The translations under genes were made by a program, and so were the position numbers. Of a stretch of DNA of 64,000 bases, positions 11,831-23,807 are shown piece after piece; the first letter of the stretch is position 1, and each line of letters begins with the position of its first letter. Origin of the DNA: Nageia nagi (Eukaryota; Pinophyta). Under the pieces are notes generated by a model. The model worked only from the letters and a program-made list of their open reading frames with translations. It was not told the origin of the DNA and did not search any database. The stretch spans positions 75,516,001 through 75,580,000 of the forward strand of contig JBITNC010000001.1 of NCBI GenBank assembly GCA_050084985.1, in the 5' to 3' direction.

Positions 11831-12213
11831 GGTGTTTTCAATTGCAACGTGGCTTTCCAAGGATGCTGTGTGGGTTTCCAAGTGAAAATAACCCCCACGT
11901 GATGGTAGCTAGCCTCGCAAATGCTTGCGCAAGCCCTATGATGCACAAATTAAGATGTTTGGACACAAAAATCTGCAATTTCTTGCTATTTTGGCGCAAG
12001 GGTAGAAGAGGAGCAAGTTTTGAATTTGGGAAAATGAGGTCCCAAAGCTTGTATTTATAGCCAATTTGTCTCTCACCTTACTCTAGTCAGCTAGGGTTTC
12101 TATCAAACCTCATCATAGTTCTTCTTGTCGACCTCGAGATATGTGCCGGTTCGGAAACTCATGCAAAGCCGCTTGTGCCTAGATGTTGGGGTCCAGAAGG
12201 TCATCTAGGCTTG
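11831..12213 (-). promoter_or_regulatory. Leader and core promoter of element A
   Basis: Minus strand shows GGCTATAAATACAAGC (TATA at 12051-12060), about 220 bp upstream of the ATG at 11830. No coding sequence is seen here. The position between hairpin array and ORF fits the U3/R/U5 and leader of an LTR element. Confidence 0.5.
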
Positions 12214-13139
12214 GCGCATGGAAAAAAAGACCAGAAGGTGACTTTTTAAACCATGCGCTAGCCCTGGGATGGAGTATGCTCCCAACGTTGGGTCTCTTGG
12301 TCATGTGCTTGCTTGCTTTGATCTTCCAACTCACCCATTAACTTGATTCTTCTCGATTTTTGGTCTTCCAATCGACTAGATTTGTCAATTTTGATACTTT
12401 GTTTCAAACTGGGCAACTTGTGGGCTTGGCGCATGCTTTTGAAAGTCAAGATTGGGACTTTGAGGCATTGTTAGCCTTGCCTACACCTCCAATTTTGAAA
12501 CATGTGCTAGCCTCTAGTTGGTCTATTTTCCTGAATTTGGTCAAGTGCTGACGCGGATGCCTTAGCCAAATTTTCATGTTTCTTGAATCCTGGAAGCTTC
12601 CTAGGCTTGGTGCATGCCTCAAAAAGTCAAGAATTTGTCTTTTGAGATTATGCGCCAGCCCCCCTGGGTATGCTTGAGTTGATTTTGAGTTCTTTGGGCC
12701 CATGACTTGTTCAAATTTTCACTTCCGCTCGAACTGGGAACCCCTCCAAGCTTGGCGCATGGTTCAAAAAGATAAGATTTTGTCTTTTGAGGCATGCGCT
12801 AGCCTCCTTGGTGACTTAGGTTCTTTTTTTGGAATTCAAGCTTGCTCAACTTGTCCTCCTAGCCAAATCGCATGGTTCAAAAAGACATGATTTTGTCCTT
12901 TTGGAGCATGCACTAGCCTCTTGGTGTCTTTGCCTTAGGATTTTACGCTTTCTTTTGGTCTAGTATGCTTCTTGTATCCAGCGCATGCCTATGGAAGTCA
13001 AAGTTTTGTCTCCTGGAGGCATGCGCTGGGCTTGTAAGTGCCGAGACTTCATCTTCGAACCTTCCCTCTTGCCTAGATGGCCTCTTGGCCCAGTCGCATG
13101 GTTCAAAAAGATAAGATTTTGTCTTTTTAAAGCATGCGC
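12214..13139 (-). repeat. Hairpin array A: seven spaced 45-nt imperfect palindromes
   Basis: Units at 12214-12258, 12429-12473, 12610-12655, 12755-12799, 12869-12912, 12981-13026 and 13095-13139. Each reads roughly GCGCATGGTTCAAAAAGA, a short AT-rich centre, TCTTTTTGA, CATGCGC, so arms of about 20 bases pair. Spacers of 70-170 bp are unrelated to one another apart from short motifs. Several neighbouring open frames are only translations of this array. Confidence 0.8.
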
Positions 13140-13446
13140 CAGCCCTTGGGAATGCCCAGTTTGACTTGACCAGCTTTCGGCTTGACTTGGACTTCCTAAT
13201 TCACCTAGGTTCGACTTTTACCCTTCCCAAACTTAGCCATTTTAAGGAATTTGCAATTTATATTTTATCAACGACTAACTCTAATGAAGGGAGAGGCTAT
13301 GAACTATGAGTAGTAATCCATGAATCTAGGTCTCAACGATGCAACTTGGGTAGGCTGAGACGACGACAAAATGAAGTATATACAATAGTGTGTTTGAGGG
13401 TCCCAAAATCCTGTGATTTTGGGCATGTTGTATTTCAGTCACAATA
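13140..13446 (-). repeat. Terminal segment shared by elements A and B
   Basis: Matches 24755-25058 in the same orientation, including ATCCATGAATCTAGGTC, GAAGTATATAC and GAGGGTCCC motifs, and ends at the Copia-D coding junction. It defines the outer end of both elements. Confidence 0.75.
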
Positions 13447-13926
13447 GTTACATCAACCTTGGTTGTTCCATCATCTCTACATAATAGCTTGCCATGAGCT
13501 ATTGGAGTGGGAAGTGGTTAGCATTCATCCATACCATACTTCTTTAACATGTCATGAGCATATTTGGATTGACAAATGAAAATCTCACCTTTGCTTTGAG
13601 TTACCTCCATGCTAAGGAAATAGTGCATCAGTACAAGATCTTTCATCTCAAATTCTTGCATCATAGAGGCCTTGAAGTTATTATTCAATTGTGCACAATT
13701 GCCCATATAGATTAGATCATCAACATACAAGCACACAAGTAGGATATCTTGATCTTTCTTCATGATGTAGCGAGTCCTTGTGAAACCATATTGATGGAAG
13801 TAACTATCAATCCTTGCATACCAAGCTTTTGGAGCTTGCTTGAGGCCATATTAGGCCTTTTTTAATTTATACACAAGATTTTCACTCCCTTCTACCCCAA
13901 AGCCTTGAGTTTGTTGCACATAGACC
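13447..13926 (-). pseudogene. Copia-D reverse transcriptase, 3' fragment
   Basis: Minus-strand frame gives YGLKQAPKAWYARID, the catalytic box as YVDDLIYMGN and QSKYAHDMLKKYGMDEC, all Ty1/copia RT. It continues the frame that stops at 25059 (HMDVKSAFLHGYLDEEV): GATGAAGAGGTCT on one side of element B meets GGTCTATGTGCAACAA on the other. A TTA to TAA stop lies near 13858. The 3' side is cut by element A. Confidence 0.85.
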
Positions 13927-14830
13927 TATTGGGGGCTTTTTATTTTCTACCCTTGTTGATTGGTAAATTGGATCACAAGGCTTGTGGAAAGACTCCAACA
14001 CCTAAGTGGTAGGTCGTGACCGCTACTTGCTATGAGGACTTTTACCTCAAAGGTTTGAAAGTGAAGGGTGCAAGGGTTCACTTAGGTGATAAGGTGAAGA
14101 TGTTTGAAGCTATTACCAACTCAAATGAAATTTGTTAATCAAAGACTCGAAGGGTCCCTAATCTAGGAATAATTGTCTCTCGAAAAAGGGGAAAAAATAT
14201 TTGTTGTGAAAGCTGTGCACAAAAATAGAAAATAAAGAAAAAGAGTTGTGAAAAGACGGTGATCTATGAATTCAGCTCTAGGGCAATGTTCTCACCGATT
14301 AGTATGACTTTCTAAGACCAAACTTATGCAAGTTTGGCATAGGTTCCATGCACCCCAAATCCAACTCGAAAGGTGACAACACGAACGTCCCAACGAGAGG
14401 AACTTGACGTTAAGGCGATGGATAAGAAAGGTATCACGTGGGTAGAACCCAATTGTGGAGTGAAGTTCCTATATTAAACAGCATACACAAGTCATCTTAG
14501 AACACACTAATCCCATGTGCAAACTTTGAAACTTTACAAACACTCTTGAAATATTTCAAAAGGATATAAAAGCATTCTTTTATCAATGTCCCAAATACTT
14601 AAGATAGCATAAAAATGTAACACTCATTCACTTTCATAGTCTCAAATGAAAACAAACTCACTTCAATTCCTTGGAATTATATCACAATTGCAAAAAGGGA
14701 AAACTTGTAAGATTGAAAGTGGTATGTAAGTAGTCCAATTTGCAAAAAATGTTTGATCCTTCACAAATGAGCCCAAATGGGCTATAAATAGTTTTTAGAG
14801 CAACCCTATATGTTGCCCTAACCCTAATTA
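13927..14830. other. Left arm of element B, non-coding
   Basis: No supported ORF. Contains GGCTATAAATAG (14781 onward on the plus strand, close to palindromic with the flanking GAGCCCAAATGGGC) and ends in the Copia-C target duplication AATTA at 14826-14830. Confidence 0.6.
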
Positions 14831-15302
14831 TGAAGAAATTAGCCCTTTCTAAATTAACTTCTAATCTCCCAAGATCTCAAGAAGACATTTTCAACATCAA
14901 CACAATAACACAATAACTAAAGCCAATCACACAAATAACACAAGATATAAAGTAGTTCCTCCATCCTTAGGAGTACGTCCATTAACTAAGATCTTTTTAT
15001 TCTCAAGGACCTCTCTTACAAAATCTCTTCTCTCTCACACTCAACCTATAGCAAAGCTTGCGTTACAATTGTGTGTAACTAGAGAGGGGAGGGTTCTTCT
15101 CTTTATATAAGAAGAAACCCACTCTATAATTAATCCCTTTTCTATTTTTAATCCTTTACCTATTTTTAAACTCATACCTATTTTTAATTCTTCTTCTATT
15201 TTTATTCCCTTAATACTTTAAGGTATCTAATGATACTTTAAGTATTAAGTGAATTTACATTAAAGAAAAATATTGAACAATATTACATTACAAATTTTAA
15301 CA
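14831..15302 (-). repeat. Copia-C 3' LTR
   Basis: 472 bp, minus reading TGTTAAAATTTG...CTTCA; pairs with 22892-23366. The adjoining purine tract reads TTAAGAGGGAG on the minus strand at 15303-15313. Confidence 0.88.
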
Positions 15303-15313
15303 CTCCCTCTTAA

Positions 15314-16315
15314 TGTAATATTGGGATAGAGTGTAGAGAGAAGAAGAAAGATAGAGTAAGAGAGAGTTCTCCTCCAAAGAGATACAAGTGGAGATGAGAA
15401 CTTTACATCATTGAGAAATAAACAAGATCTTAGTTTGAGACTCATTATAATACCATTTAACAAAATGGTTTACAATACAATCATTAACCACAACTGTTTC
15501 ACTGTAAGTGTAGTCTATCAACTCTGAGTTGAATATGAGTCTCCATGAGCCTGTTCACACGAAGTAACGTGCACTTTCAAGATGAAACCTTGCAAGCTAC
15601 AAACACTTATAAACAAGATCAATTAGATGCATCATATAACATTCATAGCAATCACAAGATAAATGAACTAAGTAATGTCATCTATAAATTGATCAATGAT
15701 GCACTATAAGTCATCACGAAGATGCCAAGCCAATACTTATAGTCATCTACTATTATAAAAATATGTGTTGATCAACAACAAAAAAGTATATGCGCATATA
15801 TAAGTTGCTCATATATGGATAACCAAACAATGCTAACAAACATATACTGATTCCTCACATAGTAATAACAAAACAAAGTGACCATGAGTTCCTCACATAG
15901 AGTGAACTAACCACGAAGGTGTACATTTATATCAACAATATACAACAAAAAATAGCCACCCGGGATGAAGTTATCATAAAAAACATGAATTCAACCTTCA
16001 CTCCCCCTTGAGGACAACTTCACTACCATAAGAAACTTTCAAAATGTGCACAACAAAGTTTCTAAGGCGGCTAGTGAATAAATTAGGAGAGACAAAGTCA
16101 GATGAACAGAGCTGCAGTTGTTGCATCAAGAGCTTTCTCCTTGATATAATGTGCTAGGATTTGAGGTAAACTATAAGTCATCACTAAGATGCCAAGCACA
16201 TACTTATAGTTAACAAACAAAAGAATGTATGAACAAAGTATACAAACCAAATAAAAGTTTAACAACTTTATTAAGAAGGAAGAAATTACAATGGATTCAA
16301 TAAGAATTCAATATT
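15314..16315 (-). other. Copia-C 3' untranslated tail
   Basis: No coding sequence. It is homologous to the Copia-1 tail but diverged. One clear hairpin at 15887-15908 (AGTTC, loop, GAACT) sits beside an ACCTTCGTGGT-type block (minus strand), the same place as the Copia-1 hairpins. A partly duplicated stretch (15700-15740 and 16170-16210) shares the CTATAAGTCATCAC motif. Confidence 0.6.
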
Positions 16316-19300
16316 TACTCCTCTTTTGAGGGCAACTTCACCAACCCAATAGACTCCCTAAGCTTACAAAACCGAGCTTTAGGAAGGGGCTTGGTGAACA
16401 AATCAGCAGAGTTTAGGATTGATGGACAATACTGTAAGTGTAGAAGACCATCCAAACCTTCTCTTTAATGAAGTGGGCTTGGATTTCTACATGCTTTGTT
16501 TTCTGATGGAAAATAGGATTCTTTGCCAAAGTAATAGTGATTGATTATCTGAAGAAATTTGTGATGGATGAACTTGTTCATACCCTAATTTCTCTCAGAA
16601 GATGCCTCAACCAAATGGCTTCCTGGGCTTCAACTGACATTGCATGATATTCAGCCTCAGTGATGGAGAGAGCAGTAGTAGGCTGCTTCTTGGATGCGCA
16701 AGAGATAGCACCTGAACCAATGCTAAACACATAAGCAAAGGTTGATTTCTTGTCATCTCTATCTCTCCATAGTTAGAATTTGAGAATTCTAAGAGAACAA
16801 ACGAGAGCAACTTGTCATATTTGAGAGCAAGATCCTTTAGTACTCGCAACATACTTCAAAATTTGCTTAACAACATTGAAGTGCTCAACATATGGCTTTT
16901 GCATAAAGCGAGCGATCAAATTCATGAGAAAAGCAATATCTGGCCTGGAGATAGTCAAATAAAGAAGACTACCAATTAGTTGTTTGTCAAGTCGTAGCAT
17001 CTACCAACTGAGATTTGGAACTAAGAGACAAAGTGATTCCAAGAGAGACTTGGATTGTAGCATGCTTGCATTCCTCCATTCCAAGCTTGTACATGTATTG
17101 GTACACTTGCATACCAAGTTAGTAGTGCAATAAACCAAGATCAATCATTTAAAAGTTGCCTTAAGTTAGATATGCAGTCTTGTACAAGGACCATATTATT
17201 CTTATAATCAACAGATCATCCACATAGACAAGAATCAAGATCAAGTCTTGTTCTTGGTTGAACGCATGAAGATTTGAATCAGAGAAGCATTTAGAAAACC
17301 CAATATCTTCCAAGTATCATGAAATCTTTTTGTACTAGGCTCTTGGTGCTTGCTTAAGTCCATACAAAGACTTCTTCAACTTGCACACAAAAGATTCTTT
17401 GCCTTCAACAACAAACCTTTTTGGTTGATTCATGTAGATTTCCATATCTAAATCACCATTGAGAAAAGCATTCTTGACATCAAGTTGTAAAACTTTCTAT
17501 TCTGAGCTGTGAAAGAGCAAGGATTACCCTAACAGTAGGCATCTTTGCCATTGGAGCAATGGTTTCCTCATAATCAACTCCATATTTTTGAACGAAACCT
17601 TTAGCTACTAACCTTGTTTTAAATTTTTCAATTCTCCAATTGAATTATATTTGACTTTATAAATCCATTTATTTCCAATCACATTGTGTTCATTAAGATA
17701 AGGAATCAAATCCCATTTTTGATTCTTCATTAGAGTTTATACTCCACATTCATTGCATTCATCAGCACTCTGCTTTGAAGCTTCTTTGTAGGATGAGGGC
17801 TCATTCTTGCAATCAATTTTGGCAATTAAGGATTTATTAATGGTCATACTCTTTGTTATCTTTGTGTTGAAGAGTTTTGTTCCTTAGGTGACAAATCCAC
17901 ACTGACGTCCAACCAGTTAGGAGCAACAGAAGAATCATCACCCTCATCAAGGTTCTCATATGAAGCACAGTTTTTAGGTAGTTCATTAAATTTACATCCC
18001 TTGACACAAAGACTGCATGGGAAGAAGGTATAGCTTGTAGCCTTTTATGCTGATTGTCATAGCCACAAAAATACAATTTTCGGATCTCTTATCAAGCTTT
18101 TTCCTTTTCTCAAGAACAACAAAGGCATAAGCATCACAACCAAAGACCCTAAAGTGAGAGATGTTAGGTTTCTTTCATGTCCATGCCTCATATGAGTTTT
18201 ACCTTCAACTGCTTTCGAGGATACCTATTTAAGATGGAGATTGTAGTATTTACAGCTTTACCCCATAAGAAGCTAGGAAGATCTCCTAACATACAACTTG
18301 CCATTTCTTGAATGGTTTTATTCTTCTTTTCGGTAACACCATTCTGCTGAGGAGTGTAAGGGATAGTAAACTCCTCTTGATTCCATACTTGGTACAAAAA
18401 TCATTGAATTCATTGCTATTATATTCACCCATTATCAGATCTTAACATTTTGATTTTGAATTCAGTCTGATTTTCTACCAAGGTTTTGAAATCTTGGAAC
18501 CTATCAAATGTTTGATCCTTGTGCTCTCATCATGCTGCTAAAGTCATCAATAAAGATCAAGACATAAGACCCTACCTCAAGCGACTTAGTTAGAAAAGGA
18601 TCCATCAAATCTGTATGCACAAGCTGAAGAGGTTGAGTTGCTCTAGTTGCCTTATCTTTTGGAAACTTTTGCCGATTCATTTTACCTAGAATGCACTTCT
18701 CACAAAGACCAGTTGAAGGTGATATTGTAGGCAAACCTTCCACAAGTTTATGATCTTTCATGACTTGAATATTCTTATGGTTTAGGTCATAGTTAGTAAA
18801 ATCGGATTGGGAATTGGATAAAATCGCCAAAAATTGGAATCGGACAAGCAAACGATCTGATTTGAATCGGATCAGATTTTTTTGCAGAAGGATTTTTTTC
18901 ATTTTGATTTTTTTATCCTGAAAATCGTGATTTTTTGGCAAAAAATCGACCAACGATTTTTAAAGATTTTTTAGGATTTAGATAGCACTAGATGAATGTT
19001 TTGATCCAACTTTGTTATTTTTTAGGAGTAGCACTAGATGAATGTTTTGATTCATTCAGATTTTGTTATTTTTTAGGATTTTTTAGCAATAGCACTAAAA
19101 GAATATTTTGAATCTTTTGATTCAGATTTTGTTATGTCACATTATTTAATGTGTTTTGGTCCTCGACATTTGGAGATTCGATATGTAATACAAAACTATA
19201 CAATTTTTTTTGATTATGCTAATGTTTGTCTATTTAATATTCAATGTTGAGATATAGCTAAAATTGATTTGTTTCAAATTTTCAATGTCAAATAGGAGAA

Positions 19301-20732
19301 ATTCCTTCATTTTTTTCTTTATGCCAATTTTTTGCAGATTTTATCCGATTTTCAAAAATTTGAATCTTGCAATTAAATGATTCAATTTGTTTTCGATTTT
19401 TCTAATTATGGTTTAGGTGGCCTAATTGATGGTGCCAAAAATTGCCTCTAGACAAACATTTGTTGCAAGGCACTTCTTTGTAGGAGATTGATCTACAATG
19501 TAAAGGTCATTTTACACTAAACCTTTCACTTAAAGTGGCAAGGTCCTTTTTCATGCACCAAGAGTGTGAGTTAAACTCAAAGGAGTAACCCTTCCTTGCA
19601 ACCTGAATTACGGAAAGGAGATTCATAGTGAGCTTAAGCACATAAAGCACATTCTCAAGAATCTTCCCTTGTATCAACACACTTTCAATACCTTGAACTT
19701 CAAGGACTGAACTATCAAATATTACAACTGCATCTTTTTTATACTTATGAAAGTTTTCAAACTTATCATTTTCAAAACATATGTGATTAGTGCATTTAGA
19801 ATCAACAATCCAATCATTTGTCAAAGTGCGAGACTTGGAGTAAAAGGCAACAACATAAGCAGAATTCTTATTCTTTTTATTATTAGATTTGTTTGGTTTT
19901 TCAGATCTTTTTTCACTTTGATCTTTTTTTTTTTGAAGCAATCAACTTCCTTGTGACCATAGCGGTTACATAAATTACAATTTCCATCAAATTTGGCTTT
20001 GGTTTCCTTAGACTTACCATTATCATAATTCTTCTTGTTCCCACCATTCTTGAAGTTCTTTTGAAGAGCATAAGAACCTTTCTTTTGGTTATGGTTCTTC
20101 TTTTTGAAGTGAGGCTTGATTGGACCAAATGCCACAGATGGGATCCTTAGGAGTGGTGATCAACATTTTATTGTTAAGTGTTTGTTTATGCTTCAAGAGA
20201 AGCTTTGATAGATTTTCCAAGGGAACATTTCTTTTTCATCATCAAGCCTAGTTTCAATAACAGTCACAAATTGACTAAACTTAGTAGAGAGGCTTTGGAG
20301 GATGATGAAAGTCAGAAACTTTATCGTTGATTCAATTGCAACCACACCCCACAAGTTGAGTCCTAAGGTCAACAATCTTATTCATATATATAGCCACAAT
20401 GACATGATTGAAGCAACTTCTGAAGAATGGTAAACCTTCTAGAAAATTTAGTACCAAGGTAGATACTCTCTAGTTTATCCCAAGTTTCTCTTACGGTATT
20501 TGAAGAAGATATCATGAGAAGGATCTCATCTGAAATGTACGAAAGATCATAGACGTTGCCAAATCATTCTTAGTATTATGAGCTTCAAGTTCCTTCTTCC
20601 TAGATGGAGCAACTTGGTTTTCATTGACAATCATCCAAAGTTTCTGTGCCTGAAGTTTTGCTTCATCCTAGGTTCCCAAATACCATAGTTGGAACCATCC
20701 AAGATATGCTTGGGTGCAAAAGAGTCTCCCAT
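16316..20732 (-). pseudogene. Copia-C gag-pol, decayed
   Basis: Minus-strand remnants in copia order. The gag start at 20732 (MGDSFAPKHILDGSNYG) is followed by the UBN2 region 20193-20375, a zinc knuckle near 19975 (CNLCNRYGHKEVDC), a protease-like WIVDSKCTNHIC near 19800 in which DTG is now DSK, GAG-pre-integrase near 18690-18780, integrase near 18188-18600, RT near 17150-17600 and RNase H near 16607-17000. Many stops and frameshifts, plus the MITE at 18788, make it non-functional. Confidence 0.88.
18788..19410. mobile_element. hAT-type non-autonomous element (MITE), 623 bp
   Basis: Eight-base TSD GTTTAGGT at 18780-18787 and 19411-19418. Terminal inverted repeats CATAGTTAGTAAAATCGG and, on the other strand, CATAATTAGAAAAATCGA match at 15 of 18 bases. 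An 8-bp TSD and CA...TG ends fit the hAT superfamily. The interior is AT-rich with AGCACTAGATGAATGTTTTGAT-like repeats and no ORF. The related Copia-E copy (near 53890) lacks the insert. Confidence 0.85.
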
Positions 20733-22891
20733 TGCTACAAAATAATATGAAGGAGATAAACAATGTAAGCATACATGTTGCATTTAAAAACAAATACATG
20801 TTTAAAACTAACCAACAAATCAAAATGCTTAAATTGTTAACAAGAATAACAACATACATCCAACATCTTTGTCACCAAGTATAACCAAAGAGAGGGAAAA
20901 GTTAAAGCTTGTTTTCTTGTCAAAATTAGGCTTTCACCTGGATGCCCTCAAGGAGCTCAGGTCCTACTAATACTCAACCAGTTCCCCTTTGGCAGCAATA
21001 TACTCTCACAAGGTGAGATATGAGCTATTTTCCAAGGTTGTGACGTATGTTGGATCGACCAAATTAATTATGTTGATTAAGTTTTCAGTTTTCCTCCTAG
21101 GTTAGCAGGATAATCCTTGAATGGACAGACGGACATGTGGTATCACTACACACATGCCTGTCCACTTGTATGGAGTTAAGTCTAGACCAACATAGGACTT
21201 AGGGGCAATTAAGAAATACAAACTTTTCACCACTTGAATCATCGGATTAAAAAGGTTCCAGTCTACCTTATCCTCACCTCATGGCTCTCCAACACAAGTC
21301 ATGTTGCGGAAAAAACATGCGGATGTGTTCATTTTAGGGGGAAGCAATTTGCAATGTTTGCATACTTTGTATATAAAGTAATAGTGCAAAACAAATAAAG
21401 TGCTTTAAGAAATGAAACTACATCCCACATCATCCATAAGTATGAACTAAAGAGTCCAATGGGTTTTGTTACAACCCTTAATGGATCTCTTTACAAAAGT
21501 TCATTAATTTTAAGTAACAATAAATAAGCCTAAGAGTTCAATGGGTTTTGTCACAACGCCTAATGGATCTCTTTACAATTATCTAAGTGAATTTTAACAA
21601 AAAATGAGGAATTCTCGCCCTTGCTACTTAAAAGATAGATTTAAAAATAATTTCTTATTTGCAATTTAACATAGCATTCATAAGCAAGTATTTAAGTGAA
21701 TTTTATTCAACCACATGTATAAAGTTAAAATATTAAACCATGCATTAAAACATTTATCCGTTTAGCAATATGCATTAGGACAAAAAATAATGCAAAAAAC
21801 AAATTATCCAATCACATGAGAGCAATAAACATGCATTAAGATAAAACAACATTAATCTATGCATACATAGCATTAATTTATTCATGCATAATTAATTAAC
21901 ACTAATCCATGCATAAATTTACTAAACTATGCACAATTAATCCACCTTTATCTTAATGGCATGTTAAAAAAAATTCCTAAAATAGCTTGCACTTAATGTA
22001 AAAAGATAATATTAGCAAATAAAAAATTACTAGGCTAAAAAAAATGCTTTAAAAAAAAAATTAACCTAAAAATATTTAACTTATAGTTCAAAAATAATCC
22101 CTTTTATTTTTAACAATTCCTTCCCAACTTTTTTTTAAAAAAGTACTATATATAAACTTTATATATAAAAAAAAACTTTAATAATAAACAAACTTGAAAA
22201 AAAAACCTATAATATATATTTTAATTTAAAAATGGTGGCAGGGTGCTTGTCGTGCGTAGCCCCAAGGGGTGCTCCAGATGGGCCGTTGCGTGCAGCCCCA
22301 AAGGGGGCACATCGGCTTGCGACCCTTATTTTTATTTTTAAATAATATATAATTTTTTTTTTTTAAATAAAGTTTTATAAAACTGTAAAAAATACAGTTT
22401 TATAAAAAACTGAAAAAATTTTACAATCTTTCTAGCATAGTAAAATTTTGCAATAATAACACAATAATAAAAAAATTGCAAAGATTTTACTCAATTTTCC
22501 ATTAAGTAAAAAACTTGCAAATTTAGGTTATAATAATCTATTATTGCTAAATTTAAGCAAATTTACTCAAAACTTGCCTATTATTGCTACACATTAGGCA
22601 ATTTTACTTAAAAAATTGCAACTCAAATTAAAATAATGCAATAGCAATAACATTAGATTAAACTAACATATTAGTATAACGATATTTTATCTACTTTAAT
22701 CAAATTTTGCTAGACTTAACCTCATCATCATAGAACCAAAAATGTTAGTAATAAAAGGAAAATTTGACAAAGAAGAGGTAGAAGATTATACCTTCAAACC
22801 CTTTTACCTCAACAAAGTAGATGGAGAAAGAGGAGGAATGGACCTTCTAGGATGTTGAAGCAAAGCCTCCAAGAATAGCTCTAGTACCATT
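20733..22891 (-). other. Copia-C 5' leader, about 2.1 kb
   Basis: AT-rich, no supported ORF. Matching sequence is found in Copia-E (55201-56788), including two copies of a CCAATGGGTTTTGTTACAAC block. The primer-binding site is at 22880-22891. A short GC-rich island at 22235-22325 stands out. Confidence 0.7.
22250..22312 (-). other. GC-rich double hairpin in the Copia-C leader
   Basis: Two tandem stems in otherwise AT-rich sequence: GCCCCAAGGGGTGC at about 22259-22272 and GTGCAGCCCCAAAGGGGGCAC at 22290-22310. Position in the 5' leader would suit an RNA packaging or dimerisation element; that role is inference. Confidence 0.4.
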
Positions 22892-23366
22892 TGAAGAAAT
22901 TAACTCTTTCTGAATTAACTTCTAATCTCCTAAGATCTCAAGAAGGCACATTCAACATCAACACAATATCACAATAACTAAAGCCAATCACACAAATAAC
23001 ACGATATAAAGTGGTTCCTCCCTCCTTAGAAGTACGTCCATTAACTAAGATTTTCTTATTCTCAAGGACCTCTTTTACAAAATCTCTTCTCTCTTTCACA
23101 TTTTAAACCTATAGCAAAACTTGCATTACAATTGCGTGTAACTAGAGAAGAGGAGGGTTTTTCTCTTTATATTTGAAGAAACCCACTCTATAATTAATCC
23201 TTTTTCTATTTTTAATCCTTTACCTATTTTTAAACTCATACCTATTTTTAATTCTTCTCCTATTTTTATTCCCTTAATACGTTAAGATATCTAATGATAT
23301 TTTAAATATTAAGTGAATTTACATTAAAGAGAAATATTGAACAATATTACATTACAAATTCTAACA
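22892..23366 (-). repeat. Copia-C 5' LTR
   Basis: 475 bp, minus reading TGTTAGAATTTGTAATG...TTTCTTCA, similar to 14831-15302 along its length and ending two bases before the primer-binding site. Confidence 0.88.
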
Positions 23367-23548
23367 AATTACGAGTTCCAAGAAATAATAAGTGGTCCAA
23401 TCAAACATTGCCACATGGCATTACCAGATGCCCTCCAATTTTGTGGGAGCAAATCCTCATCCATCACAAACTTGGGAATTAATTATCAAATAATAACAGT
23501 ATTTAGTAAAATAATTGCATTTTATTAAAAATAAAATAAAACTAAAAA

Positions 23549-23737
23549 TTATGACCATGGCACATATGGGCCCAACGCCTCAATGCGTTCCTTGAAGTTT
23601 TCATCTAAGAACTTTGCCGTGAGTTCTAGTCCGCGGAGCATCTCTGACACCTTCGGCTTGTTCCTGATGATCCAATGTCCCACCTTGTTCACCATCCTCT
23701 AGATATCGACCCTCCATTTGGCTAACCTTGAGATATA
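23549..23737 (-). pseudogene. Short ORF tail inside element B
   Basis: Not recognised. The minus frame reads ...RMVNKVGHWIIRNKP, then KVSEMLRGLELTAKF and ends GPYVPWS-stop at 23549-23551. One in-frame TAG (about 23708-23710, where CAG/Gln would fit) and one TGA lie upstream. Sequence similarity with element A ends at its start (near 23728), so it is specific to B. It could be the end of a captured or accessory ORF. Confidence 0.4.
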
Positions 23738-23807
23738 TGCCGGCTCAAAAACTCATGAAAAGCTGCTTGTGTCGGGATGTTGGGGTTTCAGAGCCCAAAC
23801 TGGCTTG

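Larger units (their letters stand above)
9081..13446 (-). mobile_element. Element A: LTR-type element with hairpin array and long ORF (truncated)
   Basis: Right end TATTGTGACTG (minus reading) interrupts the Copia-D RT frame at 13446/13447. Going leftwards come a shared terminal segment, seven hairpins, a TATA box near 12055, a leader and the long ORF, which Copia-1 interrupts. The first 1.3 kb match element B (23.7-25.06 kb) and the rest does not. The far end and its TSD are not in the window, so classification as a gypsy-type LTR element is inference. Confidence 0.6.
14831..23366 (-). mobile_element. Full-length Ty1/copia element Copia-C with AATTA TSD
   Basis: Two LTRs (14831-15302 and 22892-23366) in minus orientation flanked by AATTA at 14826-14830 and 23367-23371. 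A primer-binding site TGGTACTAGAGC (close to the initiator-Met tRNA type) follows the 5' LTR, and a purine tract precedes the 3' LTR. The coding region is related to Copia-1 but decayed and carries a hAT-type MITE. It inserted into element B. Confidence 0.92.

Noticed and set aside
10800-12060. Plus-strand frames at 10800-11049, 11532-11885 and 11842-12060
   Set aside because: Shadows of the minus-strand element-A ORF and its leader; no family features.
12214-13139. CRISPR-like look (regular repeats with unique spacers)
   Set aside because: Repeats are degenerate, spacers vary widely in length, the DNA is plant nuclear, and the block is part of a transposon end.
18775-19418. 13-base direct repeat TTATGGTTTAGGT suggesting a LINE or SINE insertion
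   Set aside because: Five of these bases belong to the terminal inverted repeat; the true TSD is 8 bp and there is no poly-A tail, which fits hAT.
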